Source of the DNA: Prostheceraeus crozeri
Taxonomy: Eukaryota > Platyhelminthes > Polycladida > Euryleptidae
DNA: 64,000 nucleotides
Direction of reading: 5' to 3'
Assembly (NCBI GenBank): GCA_907163375.1
Contig: CAJQUW010011046.1
Location: 1-64,000, forward strand
The notes below the pieces were generated by a model. That model did not search any database. It was not told the DNA's origin and saw only the letters and a list, made by a program, of their open reading frames with translations. A program made the translations under genes and the position numbers. Within the stretch, counting starts at the first letter, position 1. Every line of letters starts with the position of its first letter. Positions 40,691 to 50,235 of the stretch are shown here, in pieces.

Positions 40691-40700
40691 CCGGGCTATT
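40653..40700 (+). other. 5S rRNA-like segment inside the Penelope 3' region
   Basis: TGATTAG, then GGAGACCGCCTGGG and AATACCGGGC, in this order, parallel the 3' half of 5S rRNA (TGGTTAG, GGGAGACCGCCTGGG, AATACCGGGTGCT), with GAGTATA-like sequence inserted between the last two blocks. The inverted copy is at about 60262-60312. It could be a 5S-derived module or chance similarity. Confidence 0.4.
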
Positions 40701-41023
40701 GTTGTCGCAATTACAGACATTTGAAAAGAACGAACGCCTTGTTTTCCCTTTCGTCAACAATGGTCCTCTCGCCCTCTGCCATATCATGTATCATATAGTA
40801 TTAGATGCTTCGAATATGGCAAATAATAATTATAAAAATAAAAAACACTCGAATCTGCCAGGAAATATTGTATTAAACAGCCCGACCGGTTTCACTAGTC
40901 TACTAGCTATTCAAGGGCTAAATGAATCATACATCAACTAAAATTCAAATGACATATACATCAATGGAGAGGTGTAGGATTTGAAGTCATAGACATTAAT
41001 TATCAGAAGAATCTTCACTAGCA

Positions 41024-41485
41024 TCAGATATCACTATTTAACGAAGCCTTCAATATCTTCATTAATCTTTTTTCTTTTTCTTCCCTTATTGACTTATTTG
41101 TATGAGGTGGCAATTGTAAGAGGGGCATGATTTTGAATTGAGGGTCTTGATTCTTGGCACAGGAGGCTACGTGTCGGCTCACATTCAATACTCTGTATTC
41201 TCTTGTGTTGATCTGTTGACGGTGGACTCTCACTCTTGATCTTAATGAGTCCCCGGTCTAACCGATGTAGCGTGCATGGCAACCTTTGCATTCAATTACA
41301 TAAATTAAGTTATTCGACGAACAGTCCATGTTCTCTTTTACATGAAGCGTTCTGTTTTCTCCGCTAACTTTGTATTGGTATTGATTCTCTTCAATTATGT
41401 GTTCACAACACATACATCTTTGATCCCCACACTTTTTGACACCAAAAATCGTTTTTCTGTTATTCTTGTTTACAATTTGCAACAA
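41024..41485 (-). pseudogene. Penelope GIY-YIG endonuclease, left copy
   Basis: Zn-type Cys cluster CGDQRCMCCEH, then LIYVIECKGCHARYIG and GDSLRSRVRVHRQQI make a GIY-YIG endonuclease (target cleavage) with the usual CCHH-like head. A stop lies just after the YIG motif in both arms, so it predates the inversion. The C-terminus is basic and ends KASLNSDI. Confidence 0.8.
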
Positions 41486-42107
41486 TGTAGATGGTTGTCT
41501 GTATGCAGGTCTTAAGCGATATTCTTGGACTCATCAGTTTTATGGTTGAGAATACTGGCGGTATAATGTTTTTATAAACGTTCGGATTATTAGGATTATA
41601 TGTTTCAATATAAGAAATAATCTTATCATTGTTGTGTACATTCTCATTATCGTTGTTACTCAGCGATTTCTTAATAGCGTCATTTATTCGTTTAATTGGA
41701 TATCCCCAATGTTCTAGTCTCGCTTTCATTTCTGAATGTCTTGTATTCCTTATTTCAGCATTTGACACTATTTGCGTTATCCTTCTTCCTAAAGTGTACG
41801 GAATATTTCGGATAACGTGGCGTGGGTGTGCAGAGTTATAAGGCTCATAACTGTAACTGTCCGTTGGTTTATGGTAAATGTCGGTTTGAATGGTATTGTT
41901 TTCCTTGGTAACATCCAGAAAATTTAGATGCTTATCATTACTTTCCATTGTGAACTTGATTTTATGATCAAGGGAATTCGGAAAATTATGAAAATCATTC
42001 AGATCGCCGAAGGCATTACGCCAGATGATGAAACAGTCATCCAAATATCGGATCCATGCTTTTGTAAAGATGTTGTAGTCCTCATCACTCAAAATAGATT
42101 TAGCCAA
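41460..42107 (-). pseudogene. Penelope reverse transcriptase, C-terminal part, left copy
   Basis: WIRYLDDCFIIWRN carries the RT catalytic DD; HLNFLDVTKENN, DIYHKPTDSYSY and HPRHVIRNIPYTLGRRI are the usual following motifs in Penelope-like RTs. The N-terminal half is missing by 5' truncation. A TTG codon, not ATG, opens the frame. Confidence 0.85.
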
Positions 42108-42116
42108 TAAAAACGC

Positions 42117-42440
42117 AATAATACGCTAATAGTTTCAAATGCTGAAATAAGGAATACAAGACATTCAGGAATGAAAGCGAGACTAGAACATTTGGGATAT
42201 CCAATTAAACGAATAAATGACGCTATTAAGAAATCGCTGGGTAACAACGATAATGAGAATGTACACAACAATGATAAGATTATTTCTTATATTGAAACAT
42301 ATAATCCTAATAATCCGAACGTTTATAAAAACATTATATCGCCAGTATTCTCAACCATAAAACTGATGAGTCCAAGAATATCGCTTAAGACCTGCATACA
42401 GACAACCATCTACATTGTTGCAAATTGTAAACAAGAATAA
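42117..42440 (+). pseudogene. Penelope reverse transcriptase, tail end, right copy
   Basis: Encodes the last part of the RT and the linker (MKARLEHLGYPIKRINDAIK, KLMSPRISLKT), nearly identical to the left copy. The endonuclease part continues at 59563 beyond Polinton 2 (59672-59939). Confidence 0.8.
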
Positions 42441-42499
42441 CAGAAAAACGATTTTTGGTGTCAAAAAGTGTGGGGATCAAAGATGTATGTGTTGTGAAC

Positions 42500-42940
42500 A
42501 GTAATGGGCAAAAGACCGTTCCAGGACACCATAAAATTCAAAAAAAAGTATCTTTAAAAACGACATAAATTCATGAATTTGAACCCTTTTTCAGGTTATT
42601 AAGACCTAAATACATGAATTTAGTCCATTCAAAAAGTACCATTTTTTCAAAAAATGGCATTTTTAAAAACGACTAAATTCATGAATTTTGGTCAATTTCT
42701 CAGGTTATGAAGACCTAAATTCATGAATTTATGACGTTTTTAAAAATACCCAATTTTCAAATTTTTCAAAATCTCAAATTTGTGATTATGACATTTTGCT
42801 CCCAAAATCATGACCGTTCCAGGACACCGAAAAAATCATAAAAGTTAAGTATCTCAAATTTGTGATTATGACATTTTTCATTGCTTAAATCATGACCGTT
42901 CCAGGACACCGAAAATCATAAAAGTTGAGAATTTCAAATT
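42500..42940 (+). repeat. Left terminal inverted repeat of Polinton 2
   Basis: About 440 bp, inverted relative to 59132-59556. It holds several AAATTCATGAATTT palindromes and three copies of GACCGTTCCAGGACACC. Confidence 0.93.
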
Positions 42941-42970
42941 TGAGAATTACAATTTTTTCTCTCTCTTAAA

Positions 42971-43141
42971 TCATGTCCTATAATTGATGTGCGGGTCTCC
43001 GATGCATTCAAAAATTCTTCTCATATCCAAGTGTAAGAATATTTTACTTTGTGCTTGCAGATGTATGATTTCCCTTGTTAACTTCTGAATTCTTCTCCGC
43101 TTTGTCTCCAATCGAACAGATCTTTCAGTAGATCCAACCAT
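42971..43141 (-). CDS. Small basic protein (56 aa), tentative
   Basis: Starts MVGSTERSVRLETKRRRIQK with a good context (CACA ATG G) just inside the left terminal repeat. Basic and helical, no domain recognised. Short length makes it uncertain. Confidence 0.35.
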   Translation of the reverse strand: MVGSTERSVRLETKRRRIQKLTREIIHLQAQSKIFLHLDMRRIFECIGDPHINYRT

Positions 43142-43865
43142 TGTGACGATAAAATTTAAACTAAGATTGTAATGCGTCTCGTTTTATGAATTGTGTGTGT
43201 GTTTAAATAGTAAGTGAAATTTATGAATGGTGATCTAAGCAAAGCGGCATTGTAGGTCAATGAAGTTTGCTTGACAACATACGGGTATGATTAAATGTAC
43301 TTGAATGACAATGAGGAAATTGCACCGCATTGTAAATCATTTCATCGGCCATAACGCGAGCCAGATCGGAAACCAAAACCAGAAAAGTTGCGGCTTTGGT
43401 TCGACAGTCGGTCTCGACTATCGATACTGCGATATTGTATTGAATGATTGCTATAACAACAGAATATTCCCTCAAAGCAGAGAATGAATTAATAGATTGC
43501 TTTTATGCTATTAACGCCATGTTATGAATGCACAACCCGTATGATCCCCTAAAACAATCATGCGGTTTGAGAAATGTGGTAACAGATGTTGCCATTGTCT
43601 TAATACAGATAAAACAAACAATATCCTCTTAATGAGAGTTCATAAAAATAAAATGTAACAATGTAACGTTTTAATTTAGATTAAATTAAATCATTTCAAA
43701 ATCGAATAAGTAGTAAGGAAAGTCATCATTAGAGAACAGTTTTAAATCAATACCCCCCTTCTGACTAAGTAGTAAGGAAAGTCATCATTAGAGAACAGTT
43801 TGAAATGAATACCCCCTCCCTTCTGTCTTCTAGGGATCCCTATAAGAAATTTTTTTAATTATAAA
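43142..43865. other. Polinton 2 left spacer
   Basis: Contains a tandem 60-bp duplication (about 43710-43835, GTAGTAAGGAAAGTCATCAT twice) and a CTATAAG TATA-like site at about 43841 before the protease. Short overlapping frames at 43257-43487 on both strands are not convincing. Confidence 0.6.
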
Positions 43866-44351
43866 ATGAGCAACATAAATGAGTTTTTTAAATTATATGG
43901 AACGCAAACCACGACAAATTTCGACCTAAAGAAAATCGCAAATGAATTAGGAATAAAGAATTTTCATGTTCTAATGAGAGTCGAATTACAATTGATCAAA
44001 AATAAGCCAACAGAAACCTTCAGTTCCCGGAACAAAGTTTCAACTGTAAATTTCATAACGAATCTTCACACTTCAGACCAAAAAGGCGTACATTGGTCTG
44101 CAGGTATCTTTAATAAAAATCGACATAATTACTATTTCGACCGCCCAGAGGCTGAGAACTATTGGTTCGACTCTTATGGACTTCCACCTACAAACGAAGT
44201 CAAAAAATTACTTGGCAATGGAATTTATAATGCATTTCAAATTCAAAAACCGGGAACTACTTATTGTGGTCAATTATGTCTTTATGTTTTATTGAAATTA
44301 CAGGAAGGAATGCCATTTCTTGATATTATGTTAGAATTGAACGAACCGTAG
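43866..44351 (+). CDS. Adenain-like cysteine protease of Polinton 2
   Basis: His in GVHWSAGIF, Asp in YWFDSYGLP, Gln in NAFQIQKPG and Cys in TTYCGQLCLY form the adenain/Ulp1 set for virion maturation. 161 residues. The stop codon lies inside a double-hairpin mini-element (44343-44367). On the opposite strand to most virion genes. Confidence 0.9.
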   Translation: MSNINEFFKLYGTQTTTNFDLKKIANELGIKNFHVLMRVELQLIKNKPTETFSSRNKVSTVNFITNLHTSDQKGVHWSAGIFNKNRHNYYFDRPEAENYWFDSYGLPPTNEVKKLLGNGIYNAFQIQKPGTTYCGQLCLYVLLKLQEGMPFLDIMLELNEP

Positions 44352-44367
44352 GTTCTATGGCTGCGCC
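44343..44367. repeat. Double-hairpin mini-element at the end of the protease gene
   Basis: GAACC-GTA-GGTTC followed by GGC-TGC-GCC: two GC-rich stems each with a 3-nt loop. The protease stop codon is in the first loop region. Confidence 0.75.
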
Positions 44368-44422
44368 TAACAAGGAAATTTCATTCCCGAAACGTTAGTT
44401 CCAATAATAATAATAATGATAA

Positions 44423-45270
44423 TTAAAAATCAGTTCGTTGTAATTCATTTTGATAAAAACGGCCTCTGATATCTTCATTATCTAAATCTTTGATTTCATA
44501 AGTAATCGGATAAGTTTGGTTTATTTTACAAACTTCAAATATTTCTTTAGTCCAGTAACCGACGAAGCCTTTTTCAAATTTATTCTTATACTTAAATATT
44601 CTAACTCTATCTCCAATTTTAAATTTCGGCTTAAGTTTCTGCAAATTCGGATTACTCTCATTCAAATTATTATTTTCGTTCGAATAATTATTCTCGAATA
44701 TTTTCTTTTGTATTAAATCAGGGTCGTCAGAAGCATTCTTTGGGGTTTCTTCAATACCAGAATGAACTTTATTATTGTACTCTTCTACAATTCCTGGTAA
44801 TATCTTCAACCATTTCTGATTTCTTTGCTCAGTAAATTTCTTGAATAATTTATTTTTTAACGTCCGATTGAATCGTTCTATCACTACGGCCTTCCCTGCA
44901 TTTTCAGTTGAATAAACAGTTTCAAATAGTGGCTGAACGTTTCGGTTATAAAATTCCGACCCTTTATCAACAAACAATTTTTTTGGCTTTCTCTTACTTT
45001 CTTTAAAGATTTCTTCAAACGCATATTTAACTGATAGACCACTTTTATTTTTTAAAGGCTTTACCCAAGCCTATCGTGTATATAAATCTATAACGGTCAA
45101 TGCGTACTTAAACCCTCCTTCATTCGGCATATGTATAAGATCAGCACTCCAAATATCACCTTTATTAAATACTTTTACTTTCAATAAATATTTAGGCCTT
45201 CTGTATTCCCTATGAATTTCAGACGCGTAGGTTCGAGCGTTGCTCTCAGACAGCTTTGCTGACGTTTCAT
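44423..45270 (-). pseudogene. Integrase of Polinton 2 (fossil, broken)
   Basis: DDE integrase: first Asp in IWSADLIHMP, second in MFVDKGSEFY, Glu in VIERFNRTLK; C-terminal SH3-like segment KFKIGDRVRIFKYKNKF and a TYEIKDLDNEDIRGRFY end like other Polinton integrases. No chromodomain, unlike Polinton 1. The gene looks broken, with about one or two breaks. Confidence 0.85.
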
Positions 45271-45732
45271 CTATCCCCTGACCGAATAATATTTTAGCTT
45301 GTAAAGCTTTCTTAACAAACATTCTTTCAATCTTTTCTCTAAATGTAGGATTTTGAATACTATCTAATTCTTGAATCATCTTCTTATCAGCTGCATGTCG
45401 AGAACTTAGATCATGATTTCGATAAGCTAAATCATCCCTGTAAGCTGCGGCATCTACTCTATTTATTGGTTCTTCACCTGGTTTTGGATTATTATTCTCA
45501 TCTAGTCTTATATCTAATCGAGTTCCTGGACCAGTATATGAATGACCAGGAAGATGTTTTTCTTTCGAATATTTACTCCAAATAAATCCAGGAAAGTTTT
45601 CTAATGTTTTTGTATGTCACCTCCAATATGCTGACAGTTTGAGTTTTTATTTTTGTTTAATAGATAATTCAATAAATCTAAATTAGAAATTTTTAATTTA
45701 ATTAAATTTTCGGAATTTGTAGAATTCATTTT
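45270..45732 (-). pseudogene. Phospholipase A2-like (parvovirus VP1-type) segment
   Basis: LPGHSYTGPGTRLDIR, NRVDAAAYRDDLAYRNHD and SRHAADKKMIQELDSI follow the layout of the parvoviral and Polinton PLA2-like domain (YxGPG, then D.AA..HD..Y, then aD..Mi..L), used in parvoviruses to breach endosomes. The usual HD pair reads DD here, so activity is doubtful. It runs directly into the integrase region on the same strand. About one break. Confidence 0.6.
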
Positions 45733-45761
45733 AAAAGATAAAATAAATGTTTTACCGGATC

Positions 45762-45774
45762 GGACCAAAGGTCC
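45762..45774. repeat. Mini-hairpin GGACC-AAA-GGTCC
   Basis: Single hairpin with 3-nt loop in the gap between two genes; inverse of the 48429 hairpins. Confidence 0.7.
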
Positions 45775-45782
45775 TGAGGTTA

Positions 45783-46145
45783 TTACCGAATCATACTAGG
45801 ACTTAGATATATTCCAGAACCATCTTTTGTTTCTTTAATTTCAATTAAATCATCAACATTGTGGAGAATATTTTTAAGAACTCGTTTTCCTTCATCAACT
45901 AATTTTAATTTACTAATAAAATTATCTACTATTCCGTCACCCCTAGCAACTTTCTCTAACTCTCTATTATGACGTTTTTGTTCTTCTAATGCTGCTTTCT
46001 CTGATTTATTTTTATTTACTGATTGGACAATACCAGCTGTCCCACCTGCAACACTTCCTGCAGCTTCTATGCCACCTATTATTAGTGGAATTAATGGGAG
46101 AATCCCGCCATTCTTTTCTTCTTGTAATTGAATATTCTCAATCAT
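45783..46145 (-). CDS. pVI-like virion protein (120 aa)
   Basis: A hydrophobic Gly-rich stretch (GGILPLIPLIIGGIEAAGSV) near the N-terminus, then a charged helical region (KSEKAALEEQKRHNRELEKV). Small proteins with a GG-hydrophobic segment accompany Polinton capsid genes and may act as membrane-lytic or cement proteins. Assignment by position. Confidence 0.55.
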   Translation of the reverse strand: MIENIQLQEEKNGGILPLIPLIIGGIEAAGSVAGGTAGIVQSVNKNKSEKAALEEQKRHNRELEKVARGDGIVDNFISKLKLVDEGKRVLKNILHNVDDLIEIKETKDGSGIYLSPSMIR

Positions 46146-46153
46146 TGGTTTAC

Positions 46154-46264
46154 TTATGTAATACTTTTTTTGTTAATCGTAATAGTTTTAGGGGTATTTT
46201 TGTCAACAATATTACGTAATTTTAATTCAACAGTTTTATTATTATTACTTTTCGCTTCCGACAT
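46154..46264 (-). CDS. Small frame (36 aa) with the element's start motif
   Basis: Starts MSEAKSNNNKTVEL; ATG embedded in TATTAAAAATG as in the larger genes. No domain. Could be a leader peptide or a real small gene. Confidence 0.35.
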   Translation of the reverse strand: MSEAKSNNNKTVELKLRNIVDKNTPKTITINKKSIT

Positions 46265-46368
46265 TTTTAATAAAAAAATTTTAAGTTACGAAAATTTTAA
46301 TCTATTCTAGTTATGAAAAAATTTTAAGTTACCAAAAAATTTTAATCTATTCTAGTTATGAAAAAAAA

Positions 46369-47649
46369 TTAATTAATCCTAGCCATCTTTCCATTAAGAA
46401 TTTCAATAGAATATTTTACATCTTCTAGCAATAAACCATAAGTCATCAATGAAGTTGTGGAATCTTTCTTTTCAATATTAATTGTTACATCACAACCAGT
46501 CTTGATAATATCTTCAGATTGTGCACTTAAATCGAAACAGAAAACAGGATATAAATGTCTCCAATCTCCAGGAGTTAATTGTGGTTCAACTCCAAATTCT
46601 ATACAAAGATTTCGATAAGAATCATATCCTTCCATAAATTGATTATTGGTATCATCGAATCTTAATGGATCAATTGGATATCGGGTTTGATTTAAAGCAA
46701 CTTGTAAACTTCGAATTGTATTAATATGAAAAAGATTGTTGTTCTTATCAAAACTTGGAGAATTATTTCTTTGAAATGTTAGTAATAGATATCTTGGAGT
46801 ATTCGAAGTTCTAGTAAAATGCCAGTTAAATCTTTGTTCGGAAAAAGTTACTGAACTAGCAGTACGCTTTAGAAAATTTACTGGAATTGGTTTGTTAGTA
46901 TTTAATCTTTTTGCAATAGCTGTTTCAATCTCTAAACTAGGAGTAATATGCTTAATCCACCATTCAAGTCTATCAATTTTTAAATATGCTTTTTTTCCAG
47001 TCTTACCAAAAAAGATTAATTCATTATTTGCTGTACAATGAATTATTAATTTAAATCTTAATTGATATGATATTTTATCATAATCTAAATAACCGAATAA
47101 TGGAGACAATGACCAATTTACTGTCTGTTTACTTTTCTTGTTAAATTCACGTCTTTCTTTATATGCACTATTGTTTGTTTTATTTAAATGTTTTGCAATA
47201 TTTTCTACATCTTTCGCAATTCCTGCTGCATCTGTTCCAGCGTGAGTTAAATCATCAACAATTATACCATCATTAGTATCAGGAAACCAACCTTCGATTT
47301 CATACTTTTTATTATTTTCACCAATTGTTACAAATCTAAGCATTGTATCAATTACACCTGGAGAATCACTTATTGTTTCTATATTTTGAGTTGCAACATC
47401 TAAACGCATTTGTGTAAATAATCTTGGAAAAAAATTATTCTCTAATGCAATATTATCGCTATCTGGTAATGGTGTTGTAAAATTGGCATCACTATACAAA
47501 GAATATTCACAGTGTAAAAATGAATCAGGTAGATATATATAACTCTGCTGATTATCAACTTCAAAAATTAAATCACCTCCAGTATTTACTCTACTGGAAG
47601 ATCCGGGATTCATAGCAATTCTTATATAGTCATTCTTTTTTGATTGCAA
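46369..47649 (-). CDS. Major capsid protein (double jelly roll) of Polinton 2
   Basis: The 426-residue frame shows RLEWWIKHITPSLEIE, TPRYLLLTFQRNNSPSFDK and HLYPVFCFDLSAQSED, the pattern of the double-jelly-roll capsid family found in many cnidarian and insect Polintons. Little resemblance to the Polinton 1 capsid. The 5' part of the gene probably extends towards a start-motif ATG near 47702, and about one break is apparent. Confidence 0.85.
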   Translation of the reverse strand: MQSKKNDYIRIAMNPGSSSRVNTGGDLIFEVDNQQSYIYLPDSFLHCEYSLYSDANFTTPLPDSDNIALENNFFPRLFTQMRLDVATQNIETISDSPGVIDTMLRFVTIGENNKKYEIEGWFPDTNDGIIVDDLTHAGTDAAGIAKDVENIAKHLNKTNNSAYKERREFNKKSKQTVNWSLSPLFGYLDYDKISYQLRFKLIIHCTANNELIFFGKTGKKAYLKIDRLEWWIKHITPSLEIETAIAKRLNTNKPIPVNFLKRTASSVTFSEQRFNWHFTRTSNTPRYLLLTFQRNNSPSFDKNNNLFHINTIRSLQVALNQTRYPIDPLRFDDTNNQFMEGYDSYRNLCIEFGVEPQLTPGDWRHLYPVFCFDLSAQSEDIIKTGCDVTINIEKKDSTTSLMTYGLLLEDVKYSIEILNGKMARIN

Positions 47650-47702
47650 CTGACGAACGGAGGATCGTCTAATCTAAATTTATTTTCGATAAGCGAAGAC
47701 AT

Positions 47703-48050
47703 TTTTATAAAAAATAATTTGACTTTTTGTTTTTCTCACACACAGAAAAAATTCTGCTAAAATAATTTTACTAAAATAATTTTACTAAAAAAATTTTGCT
47801 AAGAAAATTTTGCTAAAAAGATTTTACTAAAAAACATAATTTTAGAATTTTGCTAGACCAGCTCCGCTACAGCTTTGCTGGTTAAACCGAAGGTTGCTGC
47901 TCACGCCATTTCCTCTTATTTCTTCAATTGAACGTTTTATGGCTACGCCTGATTTCTTCTTATGTTTACTATCAGACGGAGCTCCGCTCCTCAAGGTTTC
48001 CCCAACAGCTATGTTAGCAATTTTATTTTTTGTTTCCTCTGAAAGTTTTT
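47703..48050. other. Intergenic region with A/T repeats and mini-hairpins
   Basis: 47755-47840 has short TAAAATAATTTTAC-type repeats. Hairpins with 3-nt loops: AGC-TCC-GCT (47860-47868), CAGC-TTT-GCTG (47870-47880), AACC-GAA-GGTT (47885-47895), GGC-TAC-GCC (47941-47949), GGAGC-TCC-GCTCC (47978-47990). Confidence 0.75.
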
Positions 48051-48371
48051 TTAAATTTTTAGTTCTTCGGAATCATTCCTAAGTTTACGAATAGCTTCTA
48101 GTTGTTTTAATTCGTTTTGAGACTTGACAGCATTTGATATTGCACTAGCTGTACTACCTATAGCAGCTGCTCCTTTTGCAGCAGATGTAATCAAATCTTT
48201 ATTATTTTTAATTAAGTTAACGATACTTCCAATACCAGAGAAGATGCCAGCTCCTTCCGTGTGAACTGTTTCTCTATTATCATAATGATAAACAGGATTC
48301 ATACGTGGTTCATGAGCAATTCTTTGATTTGAAGCAAAATGTTTAAGATTGTGTTTACAAATTATAGGCAT
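48051..48371 (-). CDS. Second pVI-like protein (106 aa)
   Basis: EGAGIFSGIGSIVNLIKN and AAKGAAAIGSTASAISNAV form an amphipathic or hydrophobic middle; the C-terminus is charged. Start in CCTAAAAAATG context. Likely a minor virion protein; possibly paralogous to 45783-46145. Confidence 0.5.
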   Translation of the reverse strand: MPIICKHNLKHFASNQRIAHEPRMNPVYHYDNRETVHTEGAGIFSGIGSIVNLIKNNKDLITSAAKGAAAIGSTASAISNAVKSQNELKQLEAIRKLRNDSEELKI

Positions 48372-48412
48372 TTTTTAGGATTAAATTTGACTTTTGGGAA
48401 AAATATTTACGA

Positions 48413-48540
48413 TTGGTTAGTAACCTGAGGACCTTTGGTCCGATCGGCTAAAGCCTCTGAACAAAGTTCTATTGGTTAGTAACCTGAGGACCTTTGGTCC
48501 GATCGGCTAAAGCCTCGAGGAGCTTCGCTCCGAAAGGTTA
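48413..48540. repeat. 58-bp tandem duplication with mini-hairpins
   Basis: ATTGGTTAGTAACCTGAGGA... occurs twice, each copy with GGACC-TTT-GGTCC (48429-48441, 48488-48500); GGAGC-TTC-GCTCC follows at 48519-48531. Confidence 0.85.
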
Positions 48541-48560
48541 GAAACCCAAGACTTCGTCGA

Positions 48561-49448
48561 TCAAGATTTACGTTTGTGAATGGACAACAACTTCGAGATA
48601 ACTTTATTAATTGACTGTTGCACTTTATCTATTGCGTCAAGCAGCTTGTGATGTACTTTAATTTCTTTTCTATTAACTTGCATTTTCTGCTGATTAATCT
48701 TCAACGCCGTTTTAAGAGCATTTAACTTAATTTTAAGAACATCTAATTGTCTTTTAACAGAATCTAACTGTTCTTTATTTTCTTTAGAGTTTTCTTGTAA
48801 ATTTTTCTTTAATTCATTTTCTAAATTCATTTTAAGAGTTTTCATTTTATCAACCTTTTGATTAAGCGAGTTTACTTCATTTATTATTCTATTCATCTTT
48901 TTCATTTGTTGAGTAATTTTAGAACTCAATTCATCAACACTTTTTTGTAATGTAGTTTGCAACTGCTTTAAATTTATTTTAATTCTTTCAGGTAGTTTTT
49001 CTATTTCATCTTCTAATTGTTCTTTTAACATTTTTATCTGATGTTTATTTTTACTGACTGCAGATTTTAAATTTAAAGAAAGTAATATTAAAATTTTTGA
49101 TTGTTCAGAAATCTTTTTAAAAAGTTTTGCTATATCTGCTTCTAGCTCTCTATCCTTTTTATCAAGTTTTAATAATTTTTCGTTTAATGATTTGTCATTA
49201 AGTTTAAGCAACTTTAATTCATTCATCAGTGGAACCAAAACATCGTTTATATATTTTTCTTTTAAGTCATTGATTTGTGTATGAACATATTGTTTATTTG
49301 TTAACTCTGTATTTTGTTGCGGAAGAATAGAAAGATGCAATGGACCAGATAAAACGTCTCCAGTTTTCATGATATACTTTTCTATCTCTATTTCTAATTC
49401 ACGATTATTCGGGATATATGCACCTCCACCAACATTTGGTATCATCAT
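48561..49448 (-). CDS. Coiled-coil protein with tail-fibre-like motif (295 aa)
   Basis: Near residue 28 is KTGDVLSGPLHL, then LPQQNTELTNKQYVHTQIN. This matches the phage and virus tail-fibre pattern (TGxLxGpLxl...dpxxxxdavnKkYvd). A long coiled coil (residues 60-290) follows, rich in Lys, Leu, Glu and Gln. A trimeric spike or fibre attached to the capsid is the simplest idea; in adenoviruses fibres sit on pentons. Inference from motif and shape. Confidence 0.6.
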   Translation of the reverse strand: MMIPNVGGGAYIPNNRELEIEIEKYIMKTGDVLSGPLHLSILPQQNTELTNKQYVHTQINDLKEKYINDVLVPLMNELKLLKLNDKSLNEKLLKLDKKDRELEADIAKLFKKISEQSKILILLSLNLKSAVSKNKHQIKMLKEQLEDEIEKLPERIKINLKQLQTTLQKSVDELSSKITQQMKKMNRIINEVNSLNQKVDKMKTLKMNLENELKKNLQENSKENKEQLDSVKRQLDVLKIKLNALKTALKINQQKMQVNRKEIKVHHKLLDAIDKVQQSINKVISKLLSIHKRKS

Positions 49449-49551
49449 TTTTAAAACAATAAAAAAGTAATTTTTTTATATAATGAGAAAAAAATAAAAT
49501 TTTTTCTAATAAAAATAAAAAAATAAAATTTTTTCGAATATAAATAAAAAA

Positions 49552-50202
49552 ATGGATAAAGCAAATTTAAAAAAATTATATTCGTCCGCATCATCCTGTT
49601 CTTCTTATTCGACGAGATCAACGGGATTTGGAAATAAATGTTTTGATAATAATAATAATAATAATACTATTACAAATCCATGTATAGATGTAAATCTTTT
49701 GTTTGAATTACAAGCAGAAATATTTAGAGAACAAACAAAAGGTTTACCTTCTATAGAAACTAATTATTGTTTATTTCCAGGTGATCCATTTATAAAATTT
49801 ATGGATATAGTAAGTAAATATAATGATGTTGCGTATGTAGAATTGAATAAAGAAAATATGGTAATCATTGGTCATAATAATGTGTATGGATTTATCAGAG
49901 CAGTTTTACCGATTAGTAATACTGATTGGATAGAAAATAAAATTATTAATTATATCAAAATTAAAGAATTAGTTAAAAAATTAAAATCTTTCTCAAAGGA
50001 AAAAATTAGATTATTTGTTGATGAAGAAAACCAATATAATATTCACATAGAGAGTAAAAAACATAATGAAGAATTATTAAGCCAAGTTTATTATAGAGAT
50101 ACAATTTATAAACAAGAAACATTAGAAATGCCGCAAAGATATGATGATGACACATATATAGGATTGTATTCCAATTTCAATATTAATTTATTAAAATCTT
50201 AG
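49552..50202 (+). CDS. Unknown protein (216 aa)
   Basis: A Ser-rich head (SSASSCSSYSTRST), an Asn run, then a globular-looking part (FIKFMDIVSKYNDVAYVEL; KEKIRLFVDEENQYNIHI). Start ATAAAAAAATGG. First of a plus-strand series leading to pPolB, so a replication or early role is possible. Not recognised. Confidence 0.55.
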   Translation: MDKANLKKLYSSASSCSSYSTRSTGFGNKCFDNNNNNNTITNPCIDVNLLFELQAEIFREQTKGLPSIETNYCLFPGDPFIKFMDIVSKYNDVAYVELNKENMVIIGHNNVYGFIRAVLPISNTDWIENKIINYIKIKELVKKLKSFSKEKIRLFVDEENQYNIHIESKKHNEELLSQVYYRDTIYKQETLEMPQRYDDDTYIGLYSNFNINLLKS

Positions 50203-50235
50203 ATAAATGGCTTAGCTCAACAAGAAAAAATTTAT

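Noticed and set aside
40405-40941. Hammerhead ribozyme, as found in some Penelope-like elements
   Set aside because: No convincing CTGANGA plus GAAA core with pairing stems was found in either orientation.
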